A stretch of DNA of 64,000 nucleotides from Progne subis subis (taxonomy: Eukaryota; Chordata; Aves; Passeriformes; Hirundinidae). The position numbers were made by a program, and so were the translations under genes. Shown one piece after another: positions 23,032-35,700 of the stretch. Location of the stretch: contig JAKJHU010000082.1 of assembly GCA_022316685.1 (NCBI GenBank), forward strand, positions 1,984,001-2,048,000, in the 5' to 3' direction. A model generated the notes under the pieces. It was not told the origin of the DNA and did no database searches. It saw only the letters and a list, made by a program, of their open reading frames with translations. Each line of letters begins with the position of its first letter. Position 1 is the stretch's first letter.

Positions 23032-24612
23032 GGGTTGGGGATGGGGATCCCAGTCCTGGGAGCCCGGCCAGGCTCCGTGCCCCTGTCCCTGGGGCAGCTG
23101 GGGCTGTGCAGCCTGCCCGGGGCATCCAGGGGAGTCGGGGCTGTGGGAAGGAAGTTTGTGTGGGAGCTGCTTCCAACTTCGGTGCTGAGCTTGTTCAGAG
23201 AACAAGTGCTTCGTTTGGTTCTCTAAATCCCTCATTACCTCTGATGAGAAGCTGCATTTTCCCTGCAGTTGCCCTGGGCCTGAACCGAGCTGCCTGCAGC
23301 TGTTATGTATCCTGTTTGCGCTCAGTCACCAAATCAGTCACCTCCACAGACTTTGTTCGATTCTTGTTGCTTTCTTAACTGGCTTCTGAACGTTTCTGTG
23401 ATTGTCAGGGAAGGATTTATGGAGCATTAATCCATCTGGGCTTGCATGGACCCACCTCGGGCTGGCTGGCTGGGCAGCTGCCACAGCTCAGGAGCGAGGT
23501 GGCTCCTGTCTGCTGCAGGGCTGGGGTGCTCCCATCAAACCTGGATATGCCTTTCCTCCCTCCTTCAGGCACTGTGGAAGGAAGGTACCTACAGGTGGAA
23601 ATGTTCTACCCCTATGTGCGCTGCCCCGTTGGTGAGTCAGGACTTTACTGAATGTTTTCATGAGTGTAAAAAATGATAGAGAGATGTCAAGGCAGGAGAG
23701 GGTGCCAATGTTTCTGTGGATGTGTTGGGTTTCTGTCTTTGACAAGGGTATGTTGCTGTTTTGCAGGAATTGATGGGTTTGGTTTTGTGTTCTTTTCCCC
23801 CAGTGTGTTAGAATGCACCATTTATTTTTTTAGGTTAGTGGGTAAGATCTCATGCAGATTGTTCCTGAAAACAGCTTGCTTTCCTTGTCCATGAACAGTG
23901 TGCCTTTTCATGAATATATTTAGCCTTCTCATAAACATGGATAGTTCCTAAAGCCAGTGTCTTTCTCTTTACACATCCAAGGCTGCCAGAAACCAGTCCA
24001 GAGAAAGCAATTTTTATTTACCACGGCATTTCTCCAGCCTCACTATTTTTGGAGGTGTTTTCAAAGGCAAATGTACAGAAAGCAGCAGCTGTTTTAGTCA
24101 CACACATGAAAATCAAGTTAGCTGAGGAATGAATTTTACAACACATCACTTCTACTGTCATACCTGAAATGAGTGATTTAACTGATGACTATAATTTAAA
24201 TCAAAATATTGCAGGCTTCAGTCAGGAAAAGTAGGTGATATTTAAATGAGGAAATAAATTTGGATTGAAACTCAAGTCATTGTTTCCTGATGCTAATTTT
24301 GCAAATAATGAACGCGGTTCATCTTGTGAACGTTGCATAGCACCACTCCCTGTTCTGTGCTGGTGGCACTGGCTGGTGCTGCCAGGGCTCACCTCAGACC
24401 TTCCCAGGCTGTCAGTGCCGTGCCAGGGTGGATTCAGAGTGACTGCAGCCCACCCTGGTGTGTGTAATTAAACAGGCCTTTTCCCACTGAGTAAATCCCG
24501 GGCTGGTTACAGAGGCGAGGAGAGCAGATCAGCTGATAAGGCTGGGATGAGTGGTGGGGCAGGAGCATTCTGTGTGTGAGTAGCAGCTGCCAGAAACCCA
24601 GCTGGAGCAAGG
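23032..24612. other. Unique DNA with one exon-like segment
   Basis: The first 150 bp after the minisatellite are GC-rich. The only segment with exon-like features is listed at 23569-23631. AT-rich sequence follows from about 23900 to 24300 with no recognised element. Confidence 0.5.
23569..23631 (+). other. Exon-like segment, 63 nt, protein unknown
   Basis: A pyrimidine-rich tract (CTTTCCTCCCTCCTTCAG) ends in an AG acceptor, followed by 63 bases open in one frame and a strong donor GTGAGT at 23632. Acceptor and donor are both in phase 1, so the segment could be included without shifting the frame. Read in that phase it encodes a run containing EGRYLQVEMFYPYVRCPV, a composition more protein-like (aromatic, mixed charge, no low complexity) than the rest of the window. 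I do not recognise the family. No neighbouring exons were found within several kb, so it may be an isolated exon in large introns or a chance match. Confidence 0.25.
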
Positions 24613-25047
24613 GGATGTCTTTTGAGGCTATCTAAAAACACAGGCCAGACAAAGTTAATAAAAGCAGTTGTATTTATTGAAGGGCTTTCAGGTACATTTC
24701 AGGCAGACAAACCCACCCAGGGGCTGCACCCAAAAATGGATGATGGATCATGGGTTTTCACACTTTGGTAAGTTTGGCCCATTTGCATGTTGTGGTTAAT
24801 CTTCAAATTACAGCTTCAGGTAATGAAGTCATTTACTCCAAGTTTGCTCCCCCCAACTCACTTTTGTTTCCACCTCTCGAGGCCTGAGGCAGTGAGGTAT
24901 CCTTGATTGCCTGGAGAGGAATTGTTGTGTCTGACCAAAATGGGGAAGCAGCAGCTCACACTGTGTGTGGAGTTTAGAGTTACACACTAAAGAATTGCAG
25001 GATTACAAATACATTAAAAATATAAAAGCTAAAATCCCAAGGCATCA
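24613..25047 (-). mobile_element. Solo LTR, TGATGCC family, copy B1
   Basis: A 435-bp LTR in reverse orientation, from GGATGTC (decayed TGATGCC) to GGCATCA. Minus-strand polyadenylation signal AATAAA at 24673-24678 and octamer ATTTGCAT at 24781-24788. Very similar by eye to the copy at 27896, sharing the ACCCACCCAGGGGCTGCACC block. Flanks AAGG and AGGG match at three of four bases. The 16 bases after its right end are also nearly identical to those after the 27896 copy. Confidence 0.88.
24781..24788 (-). promoter_or_regulatory. Octamer motif in LTR B1
   Basis: ATTTGCAT (ATGCAAAT in LTR sense), the perfect POU-factor octamer, upstream of the TATA-like position of this LTR. The same site is perfect in copy B2 and altered in the other three copies. 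Confidence 0.4.
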
Positions 25048-27895
25048 AGGGTGTTCTGCTCTGCAGGCTCCTCTGCTCAGAAGGGTTCCCTGACAGGGGG
25101 CATCTCCTCCCTCCTCACTTAAGGAAAATTCCCTTCCCGTGCCCACATTTATTTATGGTTTTTAACAAATAACATGTCTGCAAACAGTTGTGTAAGTTAT
25201 CTGTCATATCATATTTATCTCCAGTCAGAGGATATTCTGAAAGGCAGGTGCATCAAGTCAAGCTTGTGGCTTCATGGGTGTGAGGGAAGCTGGAAGGTCC
25301 CGGGGCAGGGGAGGGCAGTGGCTGCCAGGCTGCAGGAGCTGCCAGTGAGGGTGGGAATCAGGCATGTGGGAAAGTCACAGGTCAGATCTGCTTGTCTTTT
25401 CCTGCTGCTGTATTCCATCTGTGTTCCCTCATGGGGTGTCAAGCAGTCACCTTGGTTCTTTTAGGCAAAAGGATTTCTTCATGGGTACATTTGAGGATGG
25501 TTAGAGAAAATGAGGATGTAAACAATCAGTGAAGTTTGTTATTTTACAATCTGGAGCACTTTCAGTCTGTTTCTCTGTCTGCTCACACTGACAAATGAAG
25601 CTGAAGTTTCCTGAATGCTTCCAGAGACAAGGGCCCAAGTGTCCTAAGGTTTAGGATTACTTTAGGGTTTTCTGTGCACAGAAATGAACTGAGCTGTGCT
25701 GATACCCTATTCACGCACAAAAGGAAATTCTTCTGAATAACTGTGTTTGCCAACAGAACAGCCTTTGCGGGGAGATTTTCTGGCACAGCTCTCTGAAGGT
25801 CTTGTAGCCATCGGGCTGGTGTTTGTGCTGAGCTCTCCCGTGGATCTCCTCACCTCCAAACTGGAGCAGGTCTTGTTCTGCAAGATGAAAGGGAGTTTTC
25901 AAGAAACCATAGGAAGTCTCTTATTTCTGGACACTTAAGGCTGACTCAGTATCCTTAACAGTTAGAGATTTTTATACATAGATACAGACTAGCATGTGCA
26001 TCTATTGATTATCTTCCCTGATCCACCAAAATGATGGAATGTTTTCTCAGTCACATGTAAGTGATATTGATGCTGGAAGGGAGCAGGTGATATAAATCAT
26101 TGCAGTGCTTGGTTCTTGGTTTAGAACAAATGAATGGGCTTATTTTAAGTGCCTTCTCATTTTAATGTGGTCCAGATTTAATAGTATGAGTAGGTTTTCA
26201 GAAAGAAAAATCAGTCTGGGTCCCCAAAATTCAGATGGAAAGTCTAAATCTCTTGCTTTGTTCCTGAGGAAGAAGCAAAAGCCAAGGTTCTGTGGAGAAA
26301 GGTGTACACAGTTGTTCTGGTTGGTTGTTGCAGGGAAATTAGTTTGGGATGTGGATGCCAGATCTTTCCATGTGCTTAAGCCATGTCCATTTGCAGCTCT
26401 CTCTTTGGAAGATTCAAACCATTTGCTCTTCACTGACTCCTGATGTGCATAAGTAACGAATGAGAAAAAATATTTCAGTAATGGTTTGGGGGTGGTAGGG
26501 AGGGACTGGAAAAGACTCATCTTTTCCCAGCTGTGAAGTTTATTTGTAGTACTTGCTCCCTTCTGGCTCCATCCCATTTGCTACACTAAAGGAGGAAGAG
26601 GTGGAGGAGGAGGTTGGGACAGGTTCCTTGGGAAGAGAGGCACAATCCCGTGTCCATGTTAGCAGTGCTGCTCCTGCCAGGACTGGAAGCTTCACTTCCC
26701 AACTGAACATCTCAGTGAGGAAATACATCTCATCAAAAGAAGATGAAGATTATCTTAAACCAGTGGGAAGAGATTTCAAAACAAAACCCTTCAGAAATGG
26801 AATAGAACCTATGAGTCTCTGTGCAGCTTCAAATGCACTGCAGGCAAAGGTGCCTCTGGGTACCCTGAGCTCTGAAGGATATCATTAAAGGAAAGTAAAA
26901 TAAATCATTGCTTGAAAAGGAAATTCAGGAGTGGCACAAACCCTTCACAATTTCAAATATGAAGTCTCTTCTGAGAGAACAGTAACTCAGGGATCCTGAA
27001 AGATCAACGGGGCTTTTGTGAACTTGGGGATTTTCTGTGTGGTTTTGTGTTGGGGTTTGGTGGGGGTTTTTTGTGGGTTCTTTTTATTTTCTGAAAAAAA
27101 AAGGCTGTATGCTTCATCCCTTCCCTATAACCCAGAGGTGATTAGGGAGCTCCTGTGGAGTATCAAACTGCTATACTGAGATGATAGAAAAGTTGTGAAT
27201 AACCATATCTTAGGAAAAATCTTTGAGCTTTGCCTGAAAAAAAGAGAGGGTAGTAAGGACAAATCTTCCAGAGAGATAAATGTGTGCAAGAAAGAGTTTT
27301 ATCACCTAAGATAGAAGCTGGATCCTGCACTCCTTAAAAATAAATAAATAAGTAAAAGTACATTTAATCATTCCCTGGAAGTGAGATCCCTGCTGTAACA
27401 ATTAATTCATAAGGCTGCCAGGGCTTGCAGTGATTAATGCTGGCTGCAGGAACCAGCCCTGGGGAGGGATCACAAATTACTTAACCCTGCCCAAGCGGGC
27501 TTTGTCAGGAGCCCCCCACCAACAGGCAACAAGGGGGAAATGTAATTCAGCAGTGACTCAACAGCAGTGGCAGAGGAAAGGCCTTGGATAGGATGGAAGG
27601 GCCCTCTCTGTGTCACAGGGCATGTTTTTGTGACTTTTCTAAATGAGTGTGCCTGTGCTGTCTTGGCTTCTTTTTTTTACCTTAATGTGGATTATTGTTA
27701 CTTAAGATTAACAAACCATAATTTTTTAATTTGTTTTGGCAGATCCATAAACTAGGGGTTTTTTTTAATTTAAGAAGTTTAGCAACTGCTCCAGCTCCCC
27801 AACACACCCATGGAGATCCATCTGTGGTATCCAAAGGCTCCTGAGCCCTGGGAGAGGAGCACAATTCCTGGTTTGGTGGTTCTGCTGAAGTGTTT
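25048..27895. other. Unique DNA between two same-orientation LTRs
   Basis: 2.85 kb between LTR copies B1 and B2. No primer-binding site, gag, pol or env is recognised on the minus strand, so this does not look like the inside of a provirus. A (AAAT)n patch lies near 27337-27351, and G/T-rich simple sequence at about 27040-27085. Confidence 0.5.
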
Positions 27896-28341
27896 TGATG
27901 CCTTTTTGGGCTACCTAAGAACAGAGGCCAGACAAAACCAAGGGAATAAAACAGCAGTTGTATTTGTTGAAGGGCTTTCAGGTACATTTAGGGCAGACAA
28001 ACCCACCCAGGGGCTGCACCCAAAAATGGACTACGGGTCACAAGTTTTCACATTTTATGAGTTTGGTCCATTTGCATGTTGTGGTTCATCTTGCAATAAC
28101 AGCTTCAGGTAATGAAGTCATTCACCCCAAGTTTACTCCCCCAACTCACTTTTGTTTCCATCTCTCGAGGCCTGAGGCAGTGAGGTGTCCTTGATTGCCA
28201 GGCCTGGAGAGGAATTGTTGTGTCTGACCAAAATGGGGAAGCAGCAGCTGACACTGTGTGTGGAGTTTAGAGTTAATGCACTACAGAATTGCAGGATTAC
28301 AAATATATGAAAAATATAAAAGCTAAAATCCTAAGGCATCA
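27896..28341 (-). mobile_element. Solo LTR, TGATGCC family, copy B2
   Basis: A 446-bp LTR in reverse orientation with a perfect TGATGCC...GGCATCA terminal pair. Octamer ATTTGCAT at 28070-28077, next to a TATA-like TCATAAAATG in LTR sense. The polyadenylation signal is damaged (AACAAA instead of AATAAA, near 27963). No matching 4-bp flanks (GTTT and AGGG). Internally almost the same as copy B1. Confidence 0.9.
28070..28077 (-). promoter_or_regulatory. Octamer motif in LTR B2
   Basis: A second perfect ATTTGCAT at the equivalent LTR position, about 13 bp from the TATA-like element. Confidence 0.4.
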
Positions 28342-31300
28342 AGGGTGTTCTGTTCTGGAAGATCAGAGGTGTGCATTGCACTGTGTGTAGGAAAGTGCTG
28401 ATACCAGAGGAATCCTGGAGGGCAAAAGATATGTGTCCCCTGGCTTTAAAGAGAGGAGGCTGTGTGGAGTTTGGTAGGGGTGTTTGTCTGGCTGGGAGCC
28501 TGGCACAGCAGCTCCTGTGTGGAGCAGGAAGAGGCCATTGAATTATAACCTTGAGCTGCTGAGAGAAGTGTGGCCAGAGCTCGGAAAGAGAAGCACAGTA
28601 ACTCAATTATCTGAAGATTTCACCCAAGGAATTAAACGGCAGCTCCCAAGGGGTACAGTACGGGGTGCCAGGCGTTTTAGGTCAGAGTTTTGATTTTGAC
28701 ACGGCTGCCAGCATCCCACACATCAATGGGTACATCTCCTTCCTTTGCTACCCAAAGGCTTCAACTCACTGCCATCTGCCTGGTTAGTAAAAGAAGTGTT
28801 CTTCCAAAAAGGCTGTGCCATTCCCCACAGATTCTCACAGGCTGTGCAGCTCCCCAGGAAGTGAAGTCTGATTTGTAAAGGCTTGGGGAGTTCCTGGATT
28901 CCCTGTGCAGGGCACAGCAGACAGAAGTCAGGTGTTGGAGGGGGACAGGTGAGGTTCCCATCGCTCTCTGACCCGTCTGAGGAAGGCTTGGCATGTGTTG
29001 TGTGCACGATCAGGGACTTCATATAAAAGAATATTTTTCTTTAATTCAAACACTAAGTAATTTGAGAGACCATCTAGCATTTCAAATTGATACAGATCTA
29101 GCTTTATGTTGGCATTAAACCAGATTAGGTGTAGTTTTGTGTTTAATGCATATTTTAAATGTACTGTGATAATGGAGGGCAATACTTTTCAGTCTAACCT
29201 GAAGAGAATTGGAGAGTTTATACTGAAATGAGAGGAATGCTTCATTTTAATAATTTTTTTTTTAAAGCACCAGCAAAATAAAGAGGCTGATGCCTAATGA
29301 AGCTCTTTGTGTGCCTCTGAATTCACGCCAGCTAAAACAATTCTGTTAGCTCACAGATTAGATTAGAACTGTAAAAATGAAATAAAATGTCATCTGGGTA
29401 AATGATCTACTACCACAGGTGTTGAAAAACAATCCGGAGCAGGAATGGTCTTAGGCACCAAGTAATGAAATTACGGTGACAGATGATAGTTTAATAAGGT
29501 GATTGTTACAAGACTTGTTGTGGGCCTGCCATCCTGAGCACTTCTCAGCAGCATTGCCTCAGCTGGAGAGTGGCAGCACAGAGGGTCTGCAGTGAAATTT
29601 TCACGTGATGACTGTCAGGTTTGCAGGGAGAGCTGCATCCTTTGGTTCCCATAATACTGTCTCTGTGGACAGGTTAAGCTCAGCTTCTTCACATTTTATA
29701 CCTTTAGTGGGTTCAAATGTTTATTGTCAAGGGCTATAAAACAAGCAGGTTCATCTCTCCTTTCTAATAGATTAAGAGTCTGCTGCATTACAATTAAGAA
29801 CCAGTCCTGTAACTTCTGAGCGCATTCAGATCTGATTCTCAGCACCTGTGGAGATTGACAGAGTTGCACAAGCTGACCCAAAGAATCCCCCTTAAATCAG
29901 AGGAATCCAGGCACATTGCAAGCCAGCACCTCTCCTTTGAGCTTGGTGAGCTGGCATGCAAGAGGGGCACAAGGCAGCTGCTGTCCTTCAGGCTGACAGA
30001 GGTGTTTGGGCTCAGAGCCCCAGTGCATTTGCTGGAGGCACTGCAGAACCACCAGCCCAGCAGTGCACATTGAATACTCAATAACCCAGGCAGTGCCTGT
30101 GGTCACATTAGAGGCAGAATGTGCCCTGATGTCCACTGCTGCTGACGCTCACTTGAGTGTCCCTGACTTTCCAAAGATGGGTCACCGGGCAGAAGAGACA
30201 GGGCGAAAGGGAGAAACTTGCTCTTAGAGTGCAACACTGAGCCCATAGCAAGTGTTTTCTTGGGGGAAAGCCAAGCTGTGGAAAACCCAAACAAACAATA
30301 AACCCCCAAATGCAGTTTGTTTTGGAGTCTCATGTGTTTCCTGTCTGTGTTTCTGCAGTAGTCACATGCTGGCTCACCTGGGCAGCAATGTGGGAGCTCT
30401 AGGTCACTGCTGGCACCAGACCTGGCACAGGAGCTGTGCTTGCAGCAACTCAGGACATAAATCACTCTCCAAGGAGCAGTTCAGTTCTCCAAGACCTTCA
30501 TTTCCCACTGAGACAGGGCAGGTTGCAGCAGAGGCAGCTCTACTGCCATAAATCAAGCATCAGGAGTGGTGTGGGTTTGGGGTTTGCAGTTGCTCTCCCA
30601 TCTGCTCAGGGGAAGGTGGGGATGAGCTGGAGATGTCACAGGAGGTGTAGGTCAGGAGAGAGCACGGCTGCACTGCTGAGCTTTGCTTTCACAGCAGGAT
30701 TGATCTGGGTTGTCCCATTGCCACTCGTGATTGGAATTCAGGAGATGTAGCTGTACAACCTTGGAACTTGAAAGCAAACGTTGGAACCTGTGGAAACAGA
30801 GTAATTGTTACCTGATTTTCATGAGCCCTATTGATTGGAGTGTAGAGTGTATTAGCTGGTATCTCTAACACTTTGTAGTGTTAAAATTCATCAATACTCA
30901 TAAATACCAATATGTAACAGCAGGTGCTGCTGTGATTTAGTGAATCATTATGATTTCTGTTTAGTAAATCACTTGCCATCACTGTTAATGTTTAATTTGT
31001 ATGTTAGTGCATCACCCGGCAGTACAGGAGGGATGAGGCTGCAAACACATTTTCAGTAAATATGATATAAATACCGTGACTTCTGCTATTCAGTGCAGCC
31101 CATATGTTAGCTGTTGATAACTATGATTTTTCTATAAATACAGCATTGTACCCTGACCTTTAAAAGGATGAGATGTAAAATGGAGAAATTTACTGTGATA
31201 AATATCTTTTGAAGGAATGTGAAAAGGATCTGAATTTAGGATAGAGCAAGGCAAATGGTTATTAGAGATAAGTGTGTGCTTCTCTTAATGAGTTCTTAGG

Positions 31301-32638
31301 AGGGGTCCTGGGTTAAACAGGGAATTCTGTTCTCGAGCACGTTTGTTCAGGAGCAGTATTTCTCCTGACATGAGTGATAATGCCAAGTCTTGGTGTGTTT
31401 GATGGGATTCCAAAGGCTCCCAAGTCTCTGGTAGTGTTGTCACCCCAAGGTAAGGCTGTAAGAGCTCTGGGGAAGGAGGGGAATAGGGGACACTGCTGTG
31501 GCAAACTGCCCCCATCCTGCAACCACCCTTGTCCCAGAGGGGTCACACTGTGCCTCCAGTTTAATAATTAGTGATAATTACCCAGGTAGCCTTGCTTTAG
31601 ATGGGCTGCTGGTATTTATAAACCTGCACCCACAGAATCCCTCTTGAAGCTTGTTCTGAGATGGTTGCAGCCATGACAAGGGTGTCAGTACTCCCTGTGT
31701 CTAAACGAGTGAGCAGTGAACAAAGCTCTCAGAGTGCTGGTCAGAACACACTATTGCGCAGCAAGGCCTGTGGAAACACTGCCTTGGGGATTCACATCTC
31801 AGACAAAAACCTAGAGGGTTTCTTCTGTGTTGGAAAAAATGCTTTGAGTGAGTTTTGATCACTGACAGGTGAGAGATTTTAAAGATGATAGCTGAGTTAA
31901 TGGGGAAACTCCCCCCGGTGTGGCCAAGGTTTTCCTGTCCAATTTCCAATTCAGAATCCTGGCCATCTTCTGAGCTGGATGAAGAAACAAGTGCATCCTC
32001 TGCCACCGGTGAAAGGATGCAGAGATCTGCCTGGCAATGAGCAGCAGTGTTTCCCAGAGGGATAACCCAAGCTTCCTCTCTGCCTGCTGGGCCCTGCAGT
32101 CTCATAGTGAACCTGGGACAAGTTCACCCGCCAGATAAACTCTGGGCAGCACAGGAGCCCTGACTTTGGGGATGTGGGTTGGGTGTTGGGCCTGGGGCTG
32201 GTTTTTGGGAGGTTCAGGGATAGTTAAGCCAAGGCTAGCATAGAAGTAAGCAATGTTCTGCCAAACATATTTTTGTAAGTTGGAGGGGGAGTCAAACATT
32301 TAACAGACAGTGAATCACTTAAGAAGCAGCCAGAATTCAGTTTTCAGAGAGAGATCAAGGGCTGCCAGAACTTCTCCTCAGTTCCATATCAACTGCCTTA
32401 TCATTGCTAGCCACATTTCTATAAATTTATAGTGGGTCTGAGGTTTAAATAAGCTATTTTACTTGTCACTGCCCAGCTTTGGGGCGCTCCACACAGGGAG
32501 GTGCCATATCTATTAGTCTTCAGTACAATTTTACTGTGATTCCTGTCATCCTAAATACCCTCCTTCCCCACCCAAGAAGGATCTGCGAGGTGTTTGTTCT
32601 TTTTCTTCAAGTACAATACATGGCGTGGAAAATAGGCT
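28342..32638. other. Unique non-coding DNA
   Basis: No gene recognised. AT-rich blocks at about 29000-29500 and 30840-31260 lack repeats and contain many TAAT-type motifs; these are the sort of stretches where conserved non-coding elements are often found, but the sequence alone does not show it. Confidence 0.45.
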
Positions 32639-32690
32639 GGAATATTATATTATAATATTATAATATATTATAATATGTATTATATTACTA
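32639..32690. repeat. AT-rich quasi-palindrome
   Basis: About 50 bp made almost only of A and T, with repeated TATAATATTATAATA-type units that can fold back on themselves. Confidence 0.8.
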
Positions 32691-32751
32691 GCTATTTCCA
32701 AATTCTGTCAATTTAATCCAGAGTAGTTTGTTTATAGTCTTCTTGTTGCAA

Positions 32752-32796
32752 TTTTTTTTTTTATTTTTTTTTTTTTATTTTTTTTTTTTTTTTTTT
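32752..32796 (+). repeat. T-rich tract T11-A-T13-A-T19
   Basis: Three T runs separated by single A. On the minus strand it would be a poly-A tract, but no retroposed gene is recognisable next to it. Confidence 0.9.
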
Positions 32797-35700
32797 ATGC
32801 TGAGGTATAAGAGAAGTCCAGTATTTGCCAGAATATGCCCCCTTTGGAGTTCTCAGTGTGGATACAGCCAGAGGTGAAAGGTTTCAGCCTTGCTGTTGAG
32901 CTGCATAAGGCACTTGCAGCTTCTCTTACACTGAAGGTTCCCTGAGCTCTCTTGTGCTGAGCCTTCGATTTGTGCTGACTTCATTTTGTCTGGGTGATTG
33001 ATCATTTCCTCCCAATCATAAACCTTTAGACAAAGGAAACTACTTCAGCAGGGAGCCCCCACCATGCTGGGAGATGCTCTCCCATTTGGACTGAGAGCTC
33101 TCAAAAAGGGAATTTCCTTCCCTTCAGGAGGGTGTCTCTGCAGGTGCCTGGCAATAGGAGGAATGCCAGCATGGCATCCTGTCTCCACTGAGTGGGGACT
33201 GACTGGGTTCATCCAAAGAAATCCTCTGACCTACCCTTCCTTTCCATTCTCTGTCCCTCACAGCTGCTTCTCCCAGAGATCCATTGCAACAAATAATAAA
33301 ATACTGCTTGAAGTGCCCAGTATTGCCCAGCATTTTACCGAGATAAAAAAGTACTCAGGTGAAATTAAACCCACCTTCCTTAGGTTAAGATCTTATCATT
33401 GAAGAGTGAAAAACAAGGGCTGAATTGTCTGATTCTGATTGTTTTGGTTAAAAATACTTCTTTCCAGTATGCCTCCTGCTAAGTAAGCCTGCTGAAATAA
33501 CTACATGAAACTCAGCTGGGGTGCTGGGGTGGAAATCTCCTGTTTCATTTGCTGCTTTTTCTGCCCTTAAGGCAAAATTCATGACATACAATATGGAAAT
33601 GCTGGTTCCAGTGACACATTTTACACCACTATCCAATCTGGTTACAATTTTAATATAAGCATCACATTAGCAAGTGTTTCATCTCCCTAAAATATCTCCC
33701 CAGTTTTTTTAATTGTAGCTCTTTAAAGCTTTCACGACAGTTCACGTATTTATTATTTCTTCTTTCCCCATTCCTTCCACCTCCTGCCACCCTCACCAGC
33801 TTGGCAGCATTTCCTTGGCCCTTTGGTGACCGAACTTTCTCTCACTGGTACTGAAATTATAGCTCAGCCTGTTTTCTCCCAGTCCACAGGAGGCAGGAAG
33901 AAACCTCACATATCATGACTAAGTGACATTTAGCACATTGGGTATAATCGGTTTCAGCCCTCTTCAAGCAGGCACTGGTAGATTTAAGAAGTCAACAGCA
34001 GTAGGAAGTGTCTTACCCACAACAATCTGCCTACTCAGAAACAGCAAGTTGGACTTTATTTAATCTATAGTTCCTTTAAAGTGACAGGGTTGGTAAATGG
34101 GAGGCTCGTTTGCATCTCTATTTCTGGAAAGCCTCTTGCTGGTTCTGCTCCACGGCGCGTTGCTGATCCGAGCTGGGATGGCAGGGGTAATGTTATTACC
34201 AGCAACTCGCACATCTCCGAGGAGCTGCTGTGGCTTGTGCTTTCAGGAGACCCTTAACAATTCCTCCTGCACCCTGGAGGCACCAATCAATACCTGCCTT
34301 GCTCTCGCTGGTGTCATCTGCACAGGATATTGGCAGCATCTCTTGCAGCAGGTGCTCATTAAGAACACCCAAGCTTTCCCTGCTCAGACCTCCATTCACA
34401 GAGCATTTTGTGCTCTGCATAATTCCTCATGCTTAACGTTTTCCAGCAGAGCAAATGAGATTGTGGGATCAGGAAATGTGCTTGTGTGAGTTCCCCCTGG
34501 GGACCTGGGCTGTCCCCAGCTCACGTGACTGAGCCGTGCGTGTGGTTTATTGTTCACAAGCTTCTGTGTGCGTGGCCTTCTTTAGCGGTAAAATGTACAG
34601 CAGATAACCCAGTGAAGCTGTTCTGAGCATGCAGCATGGGGGAGTATGAGATAAGGGATAAGGAAGATGGGTTGGGAGAGATTTGAGACGTGGGTTAAGG
34701 GAGGAAATGAAGGCAACAGAATCAAAATCTGATTGTGATTAACAATTTCCATAGCAGTCATATCCCCAAACAAGTCAGGCCACACACTGCTCCTAATTGT
34801 ACAGCTTTCAGGAACAGAGAACAGCAGTGATGAACTCTAGCAGTGACAACTCGTGTAGTTAGAGGGTTAGAGCCATCAAAGGAGTGGGAAGGAGATCTCC
34901 AAGTTGCGCATTGAACTGGAGACGGACACACAAAGACAGTCCCATGGGGCAGCACAGGCAGGTGACAAGGGCTTGCTGCTGGCAGCAGCGTGAAAGGGCA
35001 GAAAGCACCTGAGAAATCGGAAACAAATGGTGAGAGGCAGGAGGATTTTCTTTGTCAGGCATGGCTGCAGCCATTTGCACTGGGAGCACAACAGTGTACA
35101 GTACAAAATGTGCAGTAATGTTTTTCATGACTCAGATTGTTTTCCCCAACAGTCTCTTTCATATTGGGAATTACAGAATTACAGATCTGAGTGTGCACAA
35201 TGTTGGAACAGTAAACTATAAACTTCAAAAGCCAGACATAAACTTGGCTTTTCTGGGCCTCTCCATGTCTGAAGTCGTTTGGAGGCCGGAGGAAGAAGTG
35301 AACTACAGGCAGTGTAAAATGCACATCAGGGTGATGAACGTGTTCAGACATGTTCACCAGGTCACATTTGATCCTGTTCAAGTTTAATTTCTCTAATTGA
35401 GATGGGTGATCTGTATTCCTTAGTACAGGCACCCTTTTTTCTCTATTTACCTGTGTTACCCCCAGGTTTTCATAGCAGTTACAATGTATTTCCATCTGGA
35501 ACATGGGTGAAAGTGTTGGGAAATACGGGGATACCAATAACAATTCATTAGGAAGCCCCATTGGAAATCTTTTGATGATGATCCTTTGGCAAGCTAGCAC
35601 CTTAATTTTTTCAGTTGACCTGTTATAATGTGTTTTTAACCAGAATATTATGCTGCACTAAATCAAACCCCATATAAAAACATTATCACAATGATGAAAT

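Noticed and set aside
22429..23226. A 265-codon open frame through the second minisatellite
   Set aside because: The frame exists because the repeat unit has no plus-strand stop; all three frames are open in turn and the peptide is just the translated repeat.
24613..28341. One provirus bounded by LTR copies B1 and B2
   Set aside because: No primer-binding site next to the would-be 5' LTR, no gag, pol or env similarity between them, and outer flanks AAGG and AGGG match only partly.
35052..35600. Frames of 181 codons (minus) and 111 codons (plus) over the same DNA
   Set aside because: Opposite-strand overlap with no family similarity; probably chance.
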